Virus record (IMG/VR): IMGVR_UViG_3300032116_000089
Coordinates: 1-64,000 of that record
DNA: 64,000 nt
Direction: 5' to 3' (one strand)
Source of the DNA: a virus
Positions 1 to 8,000 of the stretch are shown in pieces. Position 1 is the stretch's first letter, and every line of letters starts with the position of its first letter. The position numbers and the translations under genes were made by a program. A model generated the notes under the pieces. That model ran no database searches. It had not been told where the DNA came from and saw only the letters and a program-made list of their open reading frames with translations.

Positions 1-2
1 GA

Positions 3-263
3 TGTGGGCTTGTTATAACTGATAGCGGAGGATTACAAGAGGAATCTTCATTCTTGAAGAAGAAATGTATAGTATGCAGAACAACAACGGAAAGAATTGA
101 GGGGGAGTATATATTTTCATGGTTATGTAAATTACCAGATATGTTATCTGAAACTTTCAATTCTATAAAAATGGAATTAGTAAATGCTATATGTCCATAT
201 GGAGATGGTAAGTCTAGCGATAGAATATTAAAGATACTGGAGAGTCTACAATGGAAATATTAG
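3..263 (+). CDS. wecB: UDP-N-acetylglucosamine 2-epimerase, C-terminal part (5' end outside window)
   Basis: The open frame enters from the left edge and encodes 86 residues. It contains the C-terminal signature of non-hydrolysing UDP-GlcNAc 2-epimerases: ITDSGGLQEE, then CRTTTERIEG about 15 residues later, and finally PYGDGKSSDRILKIL before the C-terminus. In the family, the TDSGG.QEE and TERPE-like segments line the UDP-sugar site. The enzyme interconverts UDP-GlcNAc and UDP-ManNAc in the cytoplasm, feeding surface-glycan synthesis. The usual Pro after TER is Ile here, a small departure. The stop overlaps the next start by 13 nt, so it is co-translated with the methyltransferase-like gene. 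Family assignment is firm; the exact sugar substrate cannot be told from this fragment. Confidence 0.87.
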   Translation, partial: CGLVITDSGGLQEESSFLKKKCIVCRTTTERIEGEYIFSWLCKLPDMLSETFNSIKMELVNAICPYGDGKSSDRILKILESLQWKY

Positions 264-814
264 AATTTAGAAAAATATATACTAATGATGTTTATGATCA
301 TCATTTTAATGATGGATACGCTTGGTCTAGAATATATGAGTACGCTTTAATCTTAGAAAAGTTGCAAAAATATAGCAAAGATGGAGACTTAATACATAAT
401 TCTTCTTGGGGGTACGAAGGAGTTCATGTGAGGTTTAAAGAAATATTAGATTCTTTATACAGTGTAGAACATTCAGACATACGACCCTCTAATTTGCAAA
501 ATACGTTTATATATAACATCTTACATAATTCAGAAGCAATGAAAGAAAAATATGATATAGTGATTAACATCTCTACATTAGAAGAAGTAGGTGGTGATCA
601 TATAGAAATTTTTTATAACTTATTAGATCAAGTAAAAAATAATGGATATTTAATGTGTACATTTGACTTACCGGGATTACAACTTGATAAATTTGAAAGA
701 TTGTTTGATAAATCTATTGAATCATTACATGAAAATATAAATGGTGTTAATTCGCAAGTACCTAATAATCATTGTGCTGATCTCAATGTTGGAATGATAA
801 TACTTAAAAAATAG
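251..814 (+). CDS. Putative SAM-dependent methyltransferase-like protein
   Basis: 187 residues starting at ATG 251 with a GGAGAG ribosome site inside the end of the epimerase gene. The middle resembles the second half of a class I methyltransferase: YDIVINISTLEEVGGDH (about residues 100-116) looks like the D-x-V-x-S-x-x-x-x-E strand-loop, followed by NNGYLMCTFDLPG, which resembles the strand after the motif. The N-terminal glycine-rich SAM loop is not obvious; SSWGYEGVHVRF is the nearest candidate. It sits between two sugar-nucleotide or glycosyltransferase genes, so a role in modifying a glycan or nucleotide sugar is an inference from context. Catalytic competence is uncertain. Confidence 0.5.
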   Translation: MEILEFRKIYTNDVYDHHFNDGYAWSRIYEYALILEKLQKYSKDGDLIHNSSWGYEGVHVRFKEILDSLYSVEHSDIRPSNLQNTFIYNILHNSEAMKEKYDIVINISTLEEVGGDHIEIFYNLLDQVKNNGYLMCTFDLPGLQLDKFERLFDKSIESLHENINGVNSQVPNNHCADLNVGMIILKK

Positions 815-825
815 GAACTATGTAA

Positions 826-1548
826 ATGAAAAATTTTACTAATGATATAATATTCTTTGCAAATAGGCTTAAAAATAAGGAAAATTTTAGTTTTTCCAAA
901 TATGCCGATGGCGAATGGGCAGTAATTAAGAATCAAGCCATTAATAACAAAGAATTTTGGTTTGATCCAAATAGCGATAAAGATCAACAAAAAAGACAAG
1001 CTTTGATAGAGTCATTTCAATATAAACATCCTAATTATTATGTAGGTATATCCTGCCCGTGTTGTCAAGGTGTGGATACATTTAATGAAATGCATGAATT
1101 CTCTGGTCAAGATGAAGGCCATTTAACTTGGGCAAATTTATGGGTAAATTCTAACTATAAGTATTATTTGTCAAATATATTACCCATCTACAAAGAAAGA
1201 CACGTAGTATTGTTTTGCAATGAAAATGGTCGTATAGCCAATCTCCCATTTACTCCATACATGGTAGTTCCACTTAAAAATAATGCTTGGGAATATAATT
1301 GGAACTTAGTAGATGATGCAAAGAGAATGATATCAGCAATACCTTCTAAAGATATGCTAGTCCTGTTTTGTTGTGGGCCATTTGGTAATATATTATGTCA
1401 TGAATTAACCAAGTTTGACGATCAGCATACATACTTAGATATAGGATCTACTTTAAATCCATTTCTTAAGTCTGCGGGATTTGAACGACATTATTACATG
1501 GGAAACAATGTATTTTCTAACTTAACATGCCAATGGGGTAAACAATGA
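826..1548 (+). CDS. GT-D-fold (DUF1792-like) glycosyltransferase
   Basis: 240 residues. The N-terminus has FSFSKYADGEWAVI (about residues 21-34), matching the R/K-Y-x-DGE signature of GT-D-fold glycosyltransferases such as streptococcal SP_1767. The C-terminal half has MLVLFCCGPFGNILCHEL followed by TYLDIGSTL, corresponding to the family's conserved glycine loop and D-x-G segment. Members transfer a sugar from a UDP-sugar to glycan or glycoprotein acceptors in the cytoplasm. A CPCC cluster at residues 74-77 is unusual and could bind metal. The following start overlaps this stop (ATGA). Together with the upstream epimerase this suggests a phage-borne sugar module. The acceptor is unknown; virion fibres or the host surface are both possible. 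Confidence 0.72.
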   Translation: MKNFTNDIIFFANRLKNKENFSFSKYADGEWAVIKNQAINNKEFWFDPNSDKDQQKRQALIESFQYKHPNYYVGISCPCCQGVDTFNEMHEFSGQDEGHLTWANLWVNSNYKYYLSNILPIYKERHVVLFCNENGRIANLPFTPYMVVPLKNNAWEYNWNLVDDAKRMISAIPSKDMLVLFCCGPFGNILCHELTKFDDQHTYLDIGSTLNPFLKSAGFERHYYMGNNVFSNLTCQWGKQ

Positions 1549-2033
1549 ATATAGGAATATATCTAAAAATAATGGCCGATACTGAGCAATTAAATAGTAT
1601 TAATCAATTTGTAGACGATAATATTAACAATGAAAAGATATATGATATTAGCATTTTCTACGATGAAATAGCATTTAATCCAAATAATACTAAATGCGGG
1701 ATGTTTAATTCGGCTGATCTATGGAGTTTCAATGGTAACTTGATAGTTACATCTTTTGATGCATTAGTAACAGCGCTTAAAATTGTGAATAATATCAACA
1801 TATTTTATTATCATGGATGGGAAAAGCAAATAAATGCATTAGGTCTAGCCCAATTAACTAGAAGTAATGTAAAGATTATATGTAGATCAGAAGAGCAGAG
1901 CAAAGAGCTATATAGAATTACAGGACAAAGTGCAATAGGAATATCAGAAAACTATGAAAATATGACCGATTTACTTTTAAGGTGTGAAGATGAATACAAA
2001 TCAAATAATAACAATGTATACCAAACAGCATAA
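1545..2033 (+). CDS. Hypothetical protein, possibly glycosyltransferase-related
   Basis: 162 residues, translationally coupled to the GT-D gene by an ATGA overlap. No family is recognised with certainty. The order of predicted strands and the segments FNGNLIVTSFDAL, NINIFYYHGWE and VKIICRSEEQSKELYRITG read like an alpha/beta Rossmann-type N-terminal half as in GT-B-like or nucleotide-sugar proteins, but no catalytic signature can be named. The position in the sugar operon is the main hint to its role. The 3' end overlaps the next gene by 44 nt when that gene is started at 1990, which is long for this operon. Confidence 0.6.
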   Translation: MNIGIYLKIMADTEQLNSINQFVDDNINNEKIYDISIFYDEIAFNPNNTKCGMFNSADLWSFNGNLIVTSFDALVTALKIVNNINIFYYHGWEKQINALGLAQLTRSNVKIICRSEEQSKELYRITGQSAIGISENYENMTDLLLRCEDEYKSNNNNVYQTA

Positions 2034-2757
2034 GAGTACCTATGAGATTGCAGAAGAATTAAATACATATCCAAACAGGATTAGGCGTATTTTAATCAAG
2101 AGTGGCATATCTTTAAAAACCAAGAGTGAGGCTCAAAAAAATGCAATTGAAAATGGAACAGCAATACATCCCACTGTAGGAAAAGAGAGAACACAGCAAG
2201 AAAAACTAAAAATAAGCTCTGGACTAAAGAAATATTGGGAAGATATGTCAGACGAGATGTATAGCTCAAGAGTAGATCAATCTAAAAAAAGATGGGAAGC
2301 ACTGTCAGATGTAGATAAGGACAAAATGATGAGTGCTGCCATAAAGAGTATACAAGTCGCTGGCAAAGAGGGGTCTAAGCTAGAGAAGTTTTTGTATGAA
2401 GAAATAATCAAGGCTGGATATTCAGTACAGTACCATAAGAAACAACTCATACAAAATCAAGACCTTGAACTCGACATGTACATACCGTCGCTCAAGACTA
2501 TAATAGAGGTAGACGGCCCATCTCATTTCTTGCCCATATGGGGCGAAGAAAAATTGCAAAAACAGATCAAATCAGACACCCAAAAAAGTGGACTTATTTT
2601 AAGTAAAGGCATGGTCATCATAAGAATAAAAAACTTATCTGACTCAGTTTGTTTAGCCGATAAAGAAAAGTTGAGACTTGACATTTTGAATTGCTTGAGT
2701 ACAATAGAAAAGTCGTTTCCCAAAAAAGCAGAAAGGTATATAGAGATTGAAATATGA
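1990..2757 (+). CDS. Putative homing-type endonuclease: HTH, NUMOD3-like motif and PD-(D/E)XK/Vsr-like nuclease
   Basis: 255 residues from ATG 1990. A GTG at 1984 is also in frame, but AAGG at 1979-1982 is well spaced for the ATG. Residues about 8-45 resemble a resolvase-like helix-turn-helix (STYEIAEELNTYPNRIRRIL). Residues about 55-80 resemble a NUMOD3 DNA-binding repeat (VGKERTQQEKLKISSGLKKY). Residues about 155-215 form a Vsr/DUF559-type nuclease core: LDMYIP, IEVDGPSHF, then K-S-D-x-x-K and GMVIIRIKN. Such combinations are typical of free-standing phage homing endonucleases. The gene sits inside a coupled operon and overlaps its left neighbour, as expected for an intruding element or a domesticated nuclease. 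The target site is unknown. Confidence 0.72.
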   Translation: MNTNQIITMYTKQHKSTYEIAEELNTYPNRIRRILIKSGISLKTKSEAQKNAIENGTAIHPTVGKERTQQEKLKISSGLKKYWEDMSDEMYSSRVDQSKKRWEALSDVDKDKMMSAAIKSIQVAGKEGSKLEKFLYEEIIKAGYSVQYHKKQLIQNQDLELDMYIPSLKTIIEVDGPSHFLPIWGEEKLQKQIKSDTQKSGLILSKGMVIIRIKNLSDSVCLADKEKLRLDILNCLSTIEKSFPKKAERYIEIEI

Positions 2758-3509
2758 GTGATATTGAAACTATTTTTGAAACCGTAGAACTAGCATCGCC
2801 AAGTAATACTGATACATCAATTAAGGACGTTGTAGCATCGGACAGACCATCTATGCTAAGTCCAGAGTGGCATGACTATGCTATGACACTATTCCATGAA
2901 ACAGAGATGGTCGATGGTCATCCTCTAGTTGCTGGTTTGAGGCGTGTAGCAGAGCTTGTACTAGGCCCAATCATTTTCAGTGGCCCAACACAGGTATTTC
3001 CAGTACAACGCGATGATCATCACGGTCGTGCTACAGTAATCTTCACAGTAGAATTTGATAATGGCATGAGATATGCGGAAGTAGCAGATTCGTGGGAGGG
3101 TAATACAGATGATACTTTCTGTGCGTATGCAGTAGCTATTGCTAGCACTAGAGCAGAAGCAAGAGCATTACGTAAGGCACTCAAGATTAAGGGTGTTGCT
3201 GCTGAAGAATTAACAAAGAAAGATACAGCTAAGATAGTTAGACAGATTTCTTCTGTTAAGGATTCTAGCGGTGGAGAGTATAATGATCAAGACAGAATGA
3301 GTGATGCACAATACAATTTTATAGATGTAAAGTGCAAGCAACTCAACATCGATGGAGAGAAACTATTCGCATCATTTAAGGTGGATAGTGGAAAAAAGGT
3401 TTCTAAGAAGATCGCTAGTGATATCATAGATTCACTAAACGATTACCAGCGTGATAAAAGTTCAATTCCACAAGATATTATAGGCTATCAACAGGAGTGG
3501 CGTAAATGA
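2754..3509 (+). CDS. Putative single-strand annealing protein (Rad52/Sak-like recombinase)
   Basis: 251 residues, ATGA-coupled to the nuclease. The core, about residues 60-145, contains GRATVIFTVEFDNGMRYAEVADSW..GNTD..FCAYAVAIASTRAEARALRKAL. The strand, then the A-x-T/S-R-A-E-x-R-A-L-R-K-A helix, is characteristic of phage single-strand annealing proteins and Rad52-like proteins. The C-terminal part (MSDAQYNFIDVKCKQLNIDG, about residues 183-202) resembles the C-terminal helical domain often found on these proteins. The expected role is annealing of complementary ssDNA during phage recombination and replication. The adjacent nuclease and zinc-ribbon genes fit a DNA-metabolism neighbourhood. 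Exact subfamily (Sak, Erf, Rad52) is not resolved. Confidence 0.6.
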   Translation: MSDIETIFETVELASPSNTDTSIKDVVASDRPSMLSPEWHDYAMTLFHETEMVDGHPLVAGLRRVAELVLGPIIFSGPTQVFPVQRDDHHGRATVIFTVEFDNGMRYAEVADSWEGNTDDTFCAYAVAIASTRAEARALRKALKIKGVAAEELTKKDTAKIVRQISSVKDSSGGEYNDQDRMSDAQYNFIDVKCKQLNIDGEKLFASFKVDSGKKVSKKIASDIIDSLNDYQRDKSSIPQDIIGYQQEWRK

Positions 3510-3841
3510 AGATTACATATACTACAAAGAACGGGCGACTACAGGCAGAACTAGAAGGTGAATCACAGAAGGATTTATTTAATGAATTAAGTAAGTTCCA
3601 AGAAGTATTTGAAGAAACTACTTGCGGAAAGTGTGGTTCTGACGATATTCGATTCGTAGTTCGCACAGTTGATGATAATCAGTACTATGAACTACGATGT
3701 ATGAAATGTGGTGCCAGACTAGCATTCGGCGTTAATAAGAAGGGTGGCGGGTTATTCCCCAAGCGTAAGGATGCAGAAGGAAATTGGCTACCAGACGGCG
3801 GATGGGTTAAGTGGAATCCCAAAACGGAGAAGGCAGAATGA
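3506..3841 (+). CDS. Small zinc-ribbon protein
   Basis: 111 residues, ATGA-coupled to the annealing protein. Two CxxC pairs, CGKCGSDD at about residues 40-43 and CMKCGARL at about 70-73, are spaced as in a treble-clef zinc ribbon. The C-terminus, GGGLFPKRKDAEGNWLPDGG, is basic and aromatic. Similar small zinc-ribbon proteins are commonly found beside phage annealing or ssDNA-binding genes, so a nucleic-acid-binding accessory role is inferred. No enzymatic motif is seen. Confidence 0.65.
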   Translation: MKITYTTKNGRLQAELEGESQKDLFNELSKFQEVFEETTCGKCGSDDIRFVVRTVDDNQYYELRCMKCGARLAFGVNKKGGGLFPKRKDAEGNWLPDGGWVKWNPKTEKAE

Positions 3842-4119
3842 GATGTTTAGCAATACTATTTATGTTGATAGGGATATCAAATGAGGGATTTGCTAATTAT
3901 CCATTTTATGCTCTACCACAACCGACTGCCGTTCTTCAGCAACAAGTGGTTGTCCAAACTATGGTGTATCAAGCACCGCAGTTAATAGTTACGGTTCCTG
4001 TGCAAATAGTGGTTTATCCTCAACCAATTATTGATCAAAGAATTTATTGGGGGTATCCTTATTATACAACAACACCCATGCCCGTCGTTAGACATAGGCA
4101 TAGGTGCTGGAATTACTGA
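3838..4119 (+). CDS. Small exported Pro/Tyr/Val-rich protein
   Basis: 93 residues from ATG 3838, which overlaps the stop of the zinc-ribbon gene (ATGA). An in-frame start further upstream at 3811 is not preferred. The N-terminus, MRCLAILFMLIGISNEGFAN, looks like a cleavable signal peptide with an A-N junction. The mature part is low-complexity and rich in Gln, Val, Pro and Tyr (QQQVVVQTMV, IVVYPQPII, YWGYPYYTTT) and ends with a basic Cys-containing tail (RHRHRCWNY). It is the last gene of the plus-strand operon, directly before the terminator. No family is recognised. A periplasmic or cell-surface role, for example superinfection exclusion or envelope interaction, is only a guess. Confidence 0.65.
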   Translation: MRCLAILFMLIGISNEGFANYPFYALPQPTAVLQQQVVVQTMVYQAPQLIVTVPVQIVVYPQPIIDQRIYWGYPYYTTTPMPVVRHRHRCWNY

Positions 4120-4127
4120 TGATTTTG

Positions 4128-4151
4128 GGGGCGGGAAACCGCCCCTTTTTT
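4128..4151 (+). terminator. Intrinsic terminator ending the plus-strand operon
   Basis: GGGGCGG, a GAAA tetraloop and CCGCCCC form a perfect 7-bp GC-rich stem, followed directly by six T. It lies 8 nt after the stop at 4119 and stops plus-strand transcription before the convergent virion genes. On the minus strand the hairpin is followed by AAAA, not T, so it is not an efficient terminator in that direction. Confidence 0.93.
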
Positions 4152-4246
4152 CATTTCATGTGTAAAAGAAACCAACTAATAAAAGTTCCCATTACAATAC
4201 CAATTGAACTGATAATGAATAGAAATTTATTGATTGGATCTTTCAT
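4151..4246 (-). CDS. 31-residue single-span membrane protein
   Basis: The frame reads MKDPINKFLFIISSIGIVMG, continuing through about ten further residues (TFISWFLLH) and ending MK. The ATG at 4246-4244 overlaps the TGA of the upstream virion gene (ATGA), the same coupling used throughout this phage, and the stop lies at 4151-4153. The protein is one continuous hydrophobic helix of about 22 residues with a charged N-terminus (KDPINK) and a basic C-terminus. It is the last gene of the late region, where small holin-like or spanin-like proteins can occur, but there is no lysozyme beside it in this window. Function is unassigned; holin-like or virion membrane peptide are possibilities. Confidence 0.6.
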   Translation of the reverse strand: MKDPINKFLFIISSIGIVMGTFISWFLLHMK

Positions 4247-4974
4247 AAATATTCTACAGTGAAGTATAATCCATACTGAGTTTTGCTACCAATACTTTCT
4301 GGCTCAGAACTTAAGGCAACGTACCAATCGTGTCGAGTAGATACTAAAGAAATTCCACTTCTTGAAGTATATCCCAGTGCAGCATCAGTATCAGTAGTAT
4401 TAGTATTAAAACCACTTACGCCGGGAGAACTCGTTAATGTAAGTTCGTCATATTGACCCGGAGTTGGATCAAATTCTTTCCATCTATATCCATTACTTGC
4501 TGTTTCGTCGGAATTACCACGAAAATTTAAACTTCCCACTGTCTCTAATTCGGAAGGGTGTCGTGCCTCATAGACCCAAGTTGTCACACCGCTTGCTGGT
4601 TTATCTATGTTGTTTCTATCAAATATTCTTAGTTTACAATTCTGCACCCTAACAGGAGTTGAATGACTGAATCTTATATTTAATGGGCATAGATAATTAG
4701 GAAGATTTTCTAATGATATTGGGCTTTGACCATTAATAGTCACAGTACCCTTTGTTGATAGGGTTCCGCTAGTTGCCATAGCTGTATTATTTAATCTAGC
4801 GCCTTGTACGGTGCCATCAGCATTAGTTACGAACGTAGTAACTTGCTGCGATCCAATTGGCACAGATACGCCAAATGAAGATCCATAAAATCCTAGCCCT
4901 GACCCTAGAGTATGAGGTATTCCAGAGCCTTTTTCACCATCTTTAATATTAGCATAAAAATTGATTTCTGCCAT
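4243..4974 (-). CDS. Virion protein of unknown function (distal end of tail-tip block)
   Basis: 243 residues, with a GGGAGA ribosome site before ATG 4974 and its own late-promoter-like element at 5007-5017. It is glycine/serine/threonine-rich and appears beta-rich (GSGLGFYGSSFGVSVPIGSQ near residues 24-43; a C-terminal block ending GSKTQYGLYFTVEYL). There are only two Cys and no signal peptide or membrane segment. The composition and the position after the large tail genes suggest a virion surface, decoration or fibre-tip protein. No family is recognised. It is coupled by ATGA to the 31-residue membrane protein. Confidence 0.6.
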   Translation of the reverse strand: MAEINFYANIKDGEKGSGIPHTLGSGLGFYGSSFGVSVPIGSQQVTTFVTNADGTVQGARLNNTAMATSGTLSTKGTVTINGQSPISLENLPNYLCPLNIRFSHSTPVRVQNCKLRIFDRNNIDKPASGVTTWVYEARHPSELETVGSLNFRGNSDETASNGYRWKEFDPTPGQYDELTLTSSPGVSGFNTNTTDTDAALGYTSRSGISLVSTRHDWYVALSSEPESIGSKTQYGLYFTVEYL

Positions 4975-5006
4975 AAAAATCTCCCTATATTTCGTTGGGG
5001 TACACT

Positions 5007-5017
5007 GTAATATACAC
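5007..5017 (-). promoter_or_regulatory. Late-promoter-like element (copy 1)
   Basis: Minus strand GTGTATATTAC, preceded by a run of A rather than T, and 32 nt before ATG 4974. It matches the element found before five other virion genes. The TATATT core resembles a -10 box and no -35 is evident. Confidence 0.55.
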
Positions 5018-5022
5018 TTTTT

Positions 5023-8000
5023 TTAGTTTGCGGTTATTTCCAAGTTGACATATTGACCATAAGGACCATTCATTTGTGGATTTGCACCATTACTATTTTC
5101 TGGATAATTCATAATATCATTGACAAAAAATAAGAAAATGTCATATTTTCCAGTTTTATTGGTTGATAAACTATATGTTGTGCTTCTAGAAGATTTCACA
5201 TATCCATTACTATCGCCACCACCATCATTGTCTGGCGGTGTTAGTCTTTTTGTTCCGTAATCTTGTATTACATCATGACCAAGTTTTTCATAAATCATGC
5301 ATGTTTTTGCATGAATTTTTACTCCTCTCCCTTTTGTTGTTGTCACTTTACCTTCTAATGGTTTCCCATTTCCGTAAAATGGATTACCACTGAATTCTCC
5401 ATAAGCATCTTGTCCATATTTTTCAAAGTCTGGTTCTATTGTTAATATTTTACCATTTTCATCTGTTCTGGTAACCTTGAATCTAGCTGGCATTTTTGCT
5501 GAAAAAGTAACTTCTTCACCATCTGAATAACCAGACTGTGGATCATCTGGATCTTCATCTAAAATTTCTATTGCGAAAGGGGCAACTCCTATAGCCCTTT
5601 TGATATAATAAAAACCACCTCCACTTAGGAGTTGATCACGACGAACAATATTTTCCTTTTTAGTGAATACCTTATAATCCTTAAGTCGTTGCTGTATATA
5701 AAATCCAGCACGAAGTTTCTGTTCTGTACCTCCGTTATCTTCTTTGCCATAAAACTCATCAAGATCAACAGATGCTCCAGATGGATTAAATTGTAGTGGA
5801 GTAAAATATCTTCCATCATATATTGTATCTGGACAGTGATCAGTTATTTTACACCATAAAGCAGTTGTGCCAAATGCCCTAATGTCATCAGTAGAGCTTG
5901 CGCCCCACTGAACATAATCAAAGACTTTAGTTTGACCTCCATTACTAGTAGGAATTAATCCAAAAAATCCAGCGCCTGTGAAACTAGTACCCCCATCTCT
6001 TCCCGTTACAACACCATAGGCATTTAATCCAAAATTATTTGATGTTCTTAACTCTAGTTGACCACCGGCTGGCAAATTCACTGTTGCCCTTGCTGCTATA
6101 ATTCCATTTACATTAGATATTTCATCACCACCAACAAAAGGTATCAAACCGGGACCACCATCTGGTTTTTCAAATCTGTTAGGCGCAGAAAATGATGTAT
6201 TAGCACCAAATTTGCGTAAAATTCTACCAAAAGGAATAGCACCCCTTACATTGCCATTAGGTATAAGAAGATTATTTTGATCTATTGGTTGACCAATTAT
6301 ACTACTTAATCTTTGCCAAGCTTTTCCAAAAGCTTTATAATCCCACAGTTGCGATGTCAGAGACAGGTTCAAGTCTCTATATCCCCCTTGATTAGCAAAT
6401 AGTGTTGCTTCTTGAGTATTTGGTATTACACTTGTGCTACAAAGCGCTAACTGTAAAGACAGAGGAGTAAATTGTACAATTGTTGGATTTACTGGTTTTA
6501 GATTGAATACATCTTTATTGAATTGATTTACTACAAAGTCTCCTTTATATGCATCATGTAAATAAGTAATTAAATTTGTTGCATAATTTCCAGCTTTTTT
6601 CTGTGCAAACCACAGAGCATTTGATATGATAGTTTGATTACCAGAAGCATTTAGCGCCATCTGAGCGGGAAAATGATATAAGTTGCTGTCTGAAACATCA
6701 AAAGATGTACCAAAAAAATCACCTAAAAATAGAGTATTGTTGGCTTCTGCCGAAAAGTTTATTAAAGATTGAGCATTATATACAGCTAAATCTGGAGCTA
6801 TTGTATTAATAAAACTTCGCCCAGTTGTTGCATTTTTTAATTTAGCTACACTTGAGGATGTATATCCGTCTGGAAAATACATTCCCCAACTAGAAGTGAC
6901 CCTCAATGGATCAACATCGTTGGTATCTGGATAATCTTTAAATTCTGTTTGCTTGATATTTGTTTTTTTTAATCTAGAGTATTGATTATTGCCACATAGA
7001 TTAGGTTTTATAACGTCTGCGTCAAAAAACTGCCAATAACCGTCGCTATTGGGAATCAGATTTGTATTTACAAAAAATCCTGGTATTTCTGCAATAGGAG
7101 TTTCTGGTATTTGTAATTGCCAATTTAAAAGTTCATAGGAATCTACTGGCTTATTTAATAAATTCAATGTTTTCAATCTTTGAGAAAGATCAAAAACAGG
7201 CTCAATAATCATATCTTGATAAAACTTAAATCTCACATGATTTAAATACTTTTCTGGAGTAACGTCATTGTTGTCTGGTTGATCTCTAAAATAAGCAGAT
7301 GCATTTACAATATATTTTTGTATGTTTGACCATTCAACATTAAATTTCTTTGATACTGTTCTGGCCGGTCCAAATCCCATAGGAATCCATTCGCCGTTGA
7401 TTAAACTCCCTATAACTATTTCTCCAGCCGCGTAACTGCGTGGCGTTCTATTTACCATTATTACTTTTTCTTTTGGCGATGGTCCGCAGCCATATGAATT
7501 GGGACCAAAAAGATGAGGATTCCCGTTTTCTATACTAACTGGCATACCAGTGCCAACTGTAAATGAAGATGACAATGGACCGCTATAAAATTCCTCTAAA
7601 TCAGTGTTATCTACACTTTGTGGTAAATCTGGAATAGACACACCATCTATATCTGTCAATAATCTAAACAACATCTGTTGAGTACCAGACTCCCATCTAT
7701 TTGTAGCGGGGTCGTATGTCATTCTCATTGGGGCAGCTACGGTGTTGTCTGCATTATTGTCACCGCCCTGCGCTGGCGCGGCATAAACTCCCGGAGCAGA
7801 ATTTTGCGTTGGAGTATAAGCATATTGTCCACCAGTTGCTCTGCTTGGTACGCCAGCAAACATACCTCCAGCACTATCAGCTATAGTTCTTTCGGCACTT
7901 GCTTTGCCGCCAGATTGAAAATATAATCTAACTAGACTCTTTGCATCGCAAGTCAACACAGTGTAATCAACATCAAATGTAATACATCCAGATAGGCTGG

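Noticed and set aside
769-999. Minus-strand 76-residue hydrophobic frame
   Set aside because: Lies opposite the methyltransferase-like and GT-D genes on the coding strand and lacks a ribosome site; the plus-strand genes are coupled to each other.
4128-4151. Bidirectional terminator at the convergent end
   Set aside because: On the minus strand the stem is followed by AAAA instead of T. It should only work for the plus-strand operon.
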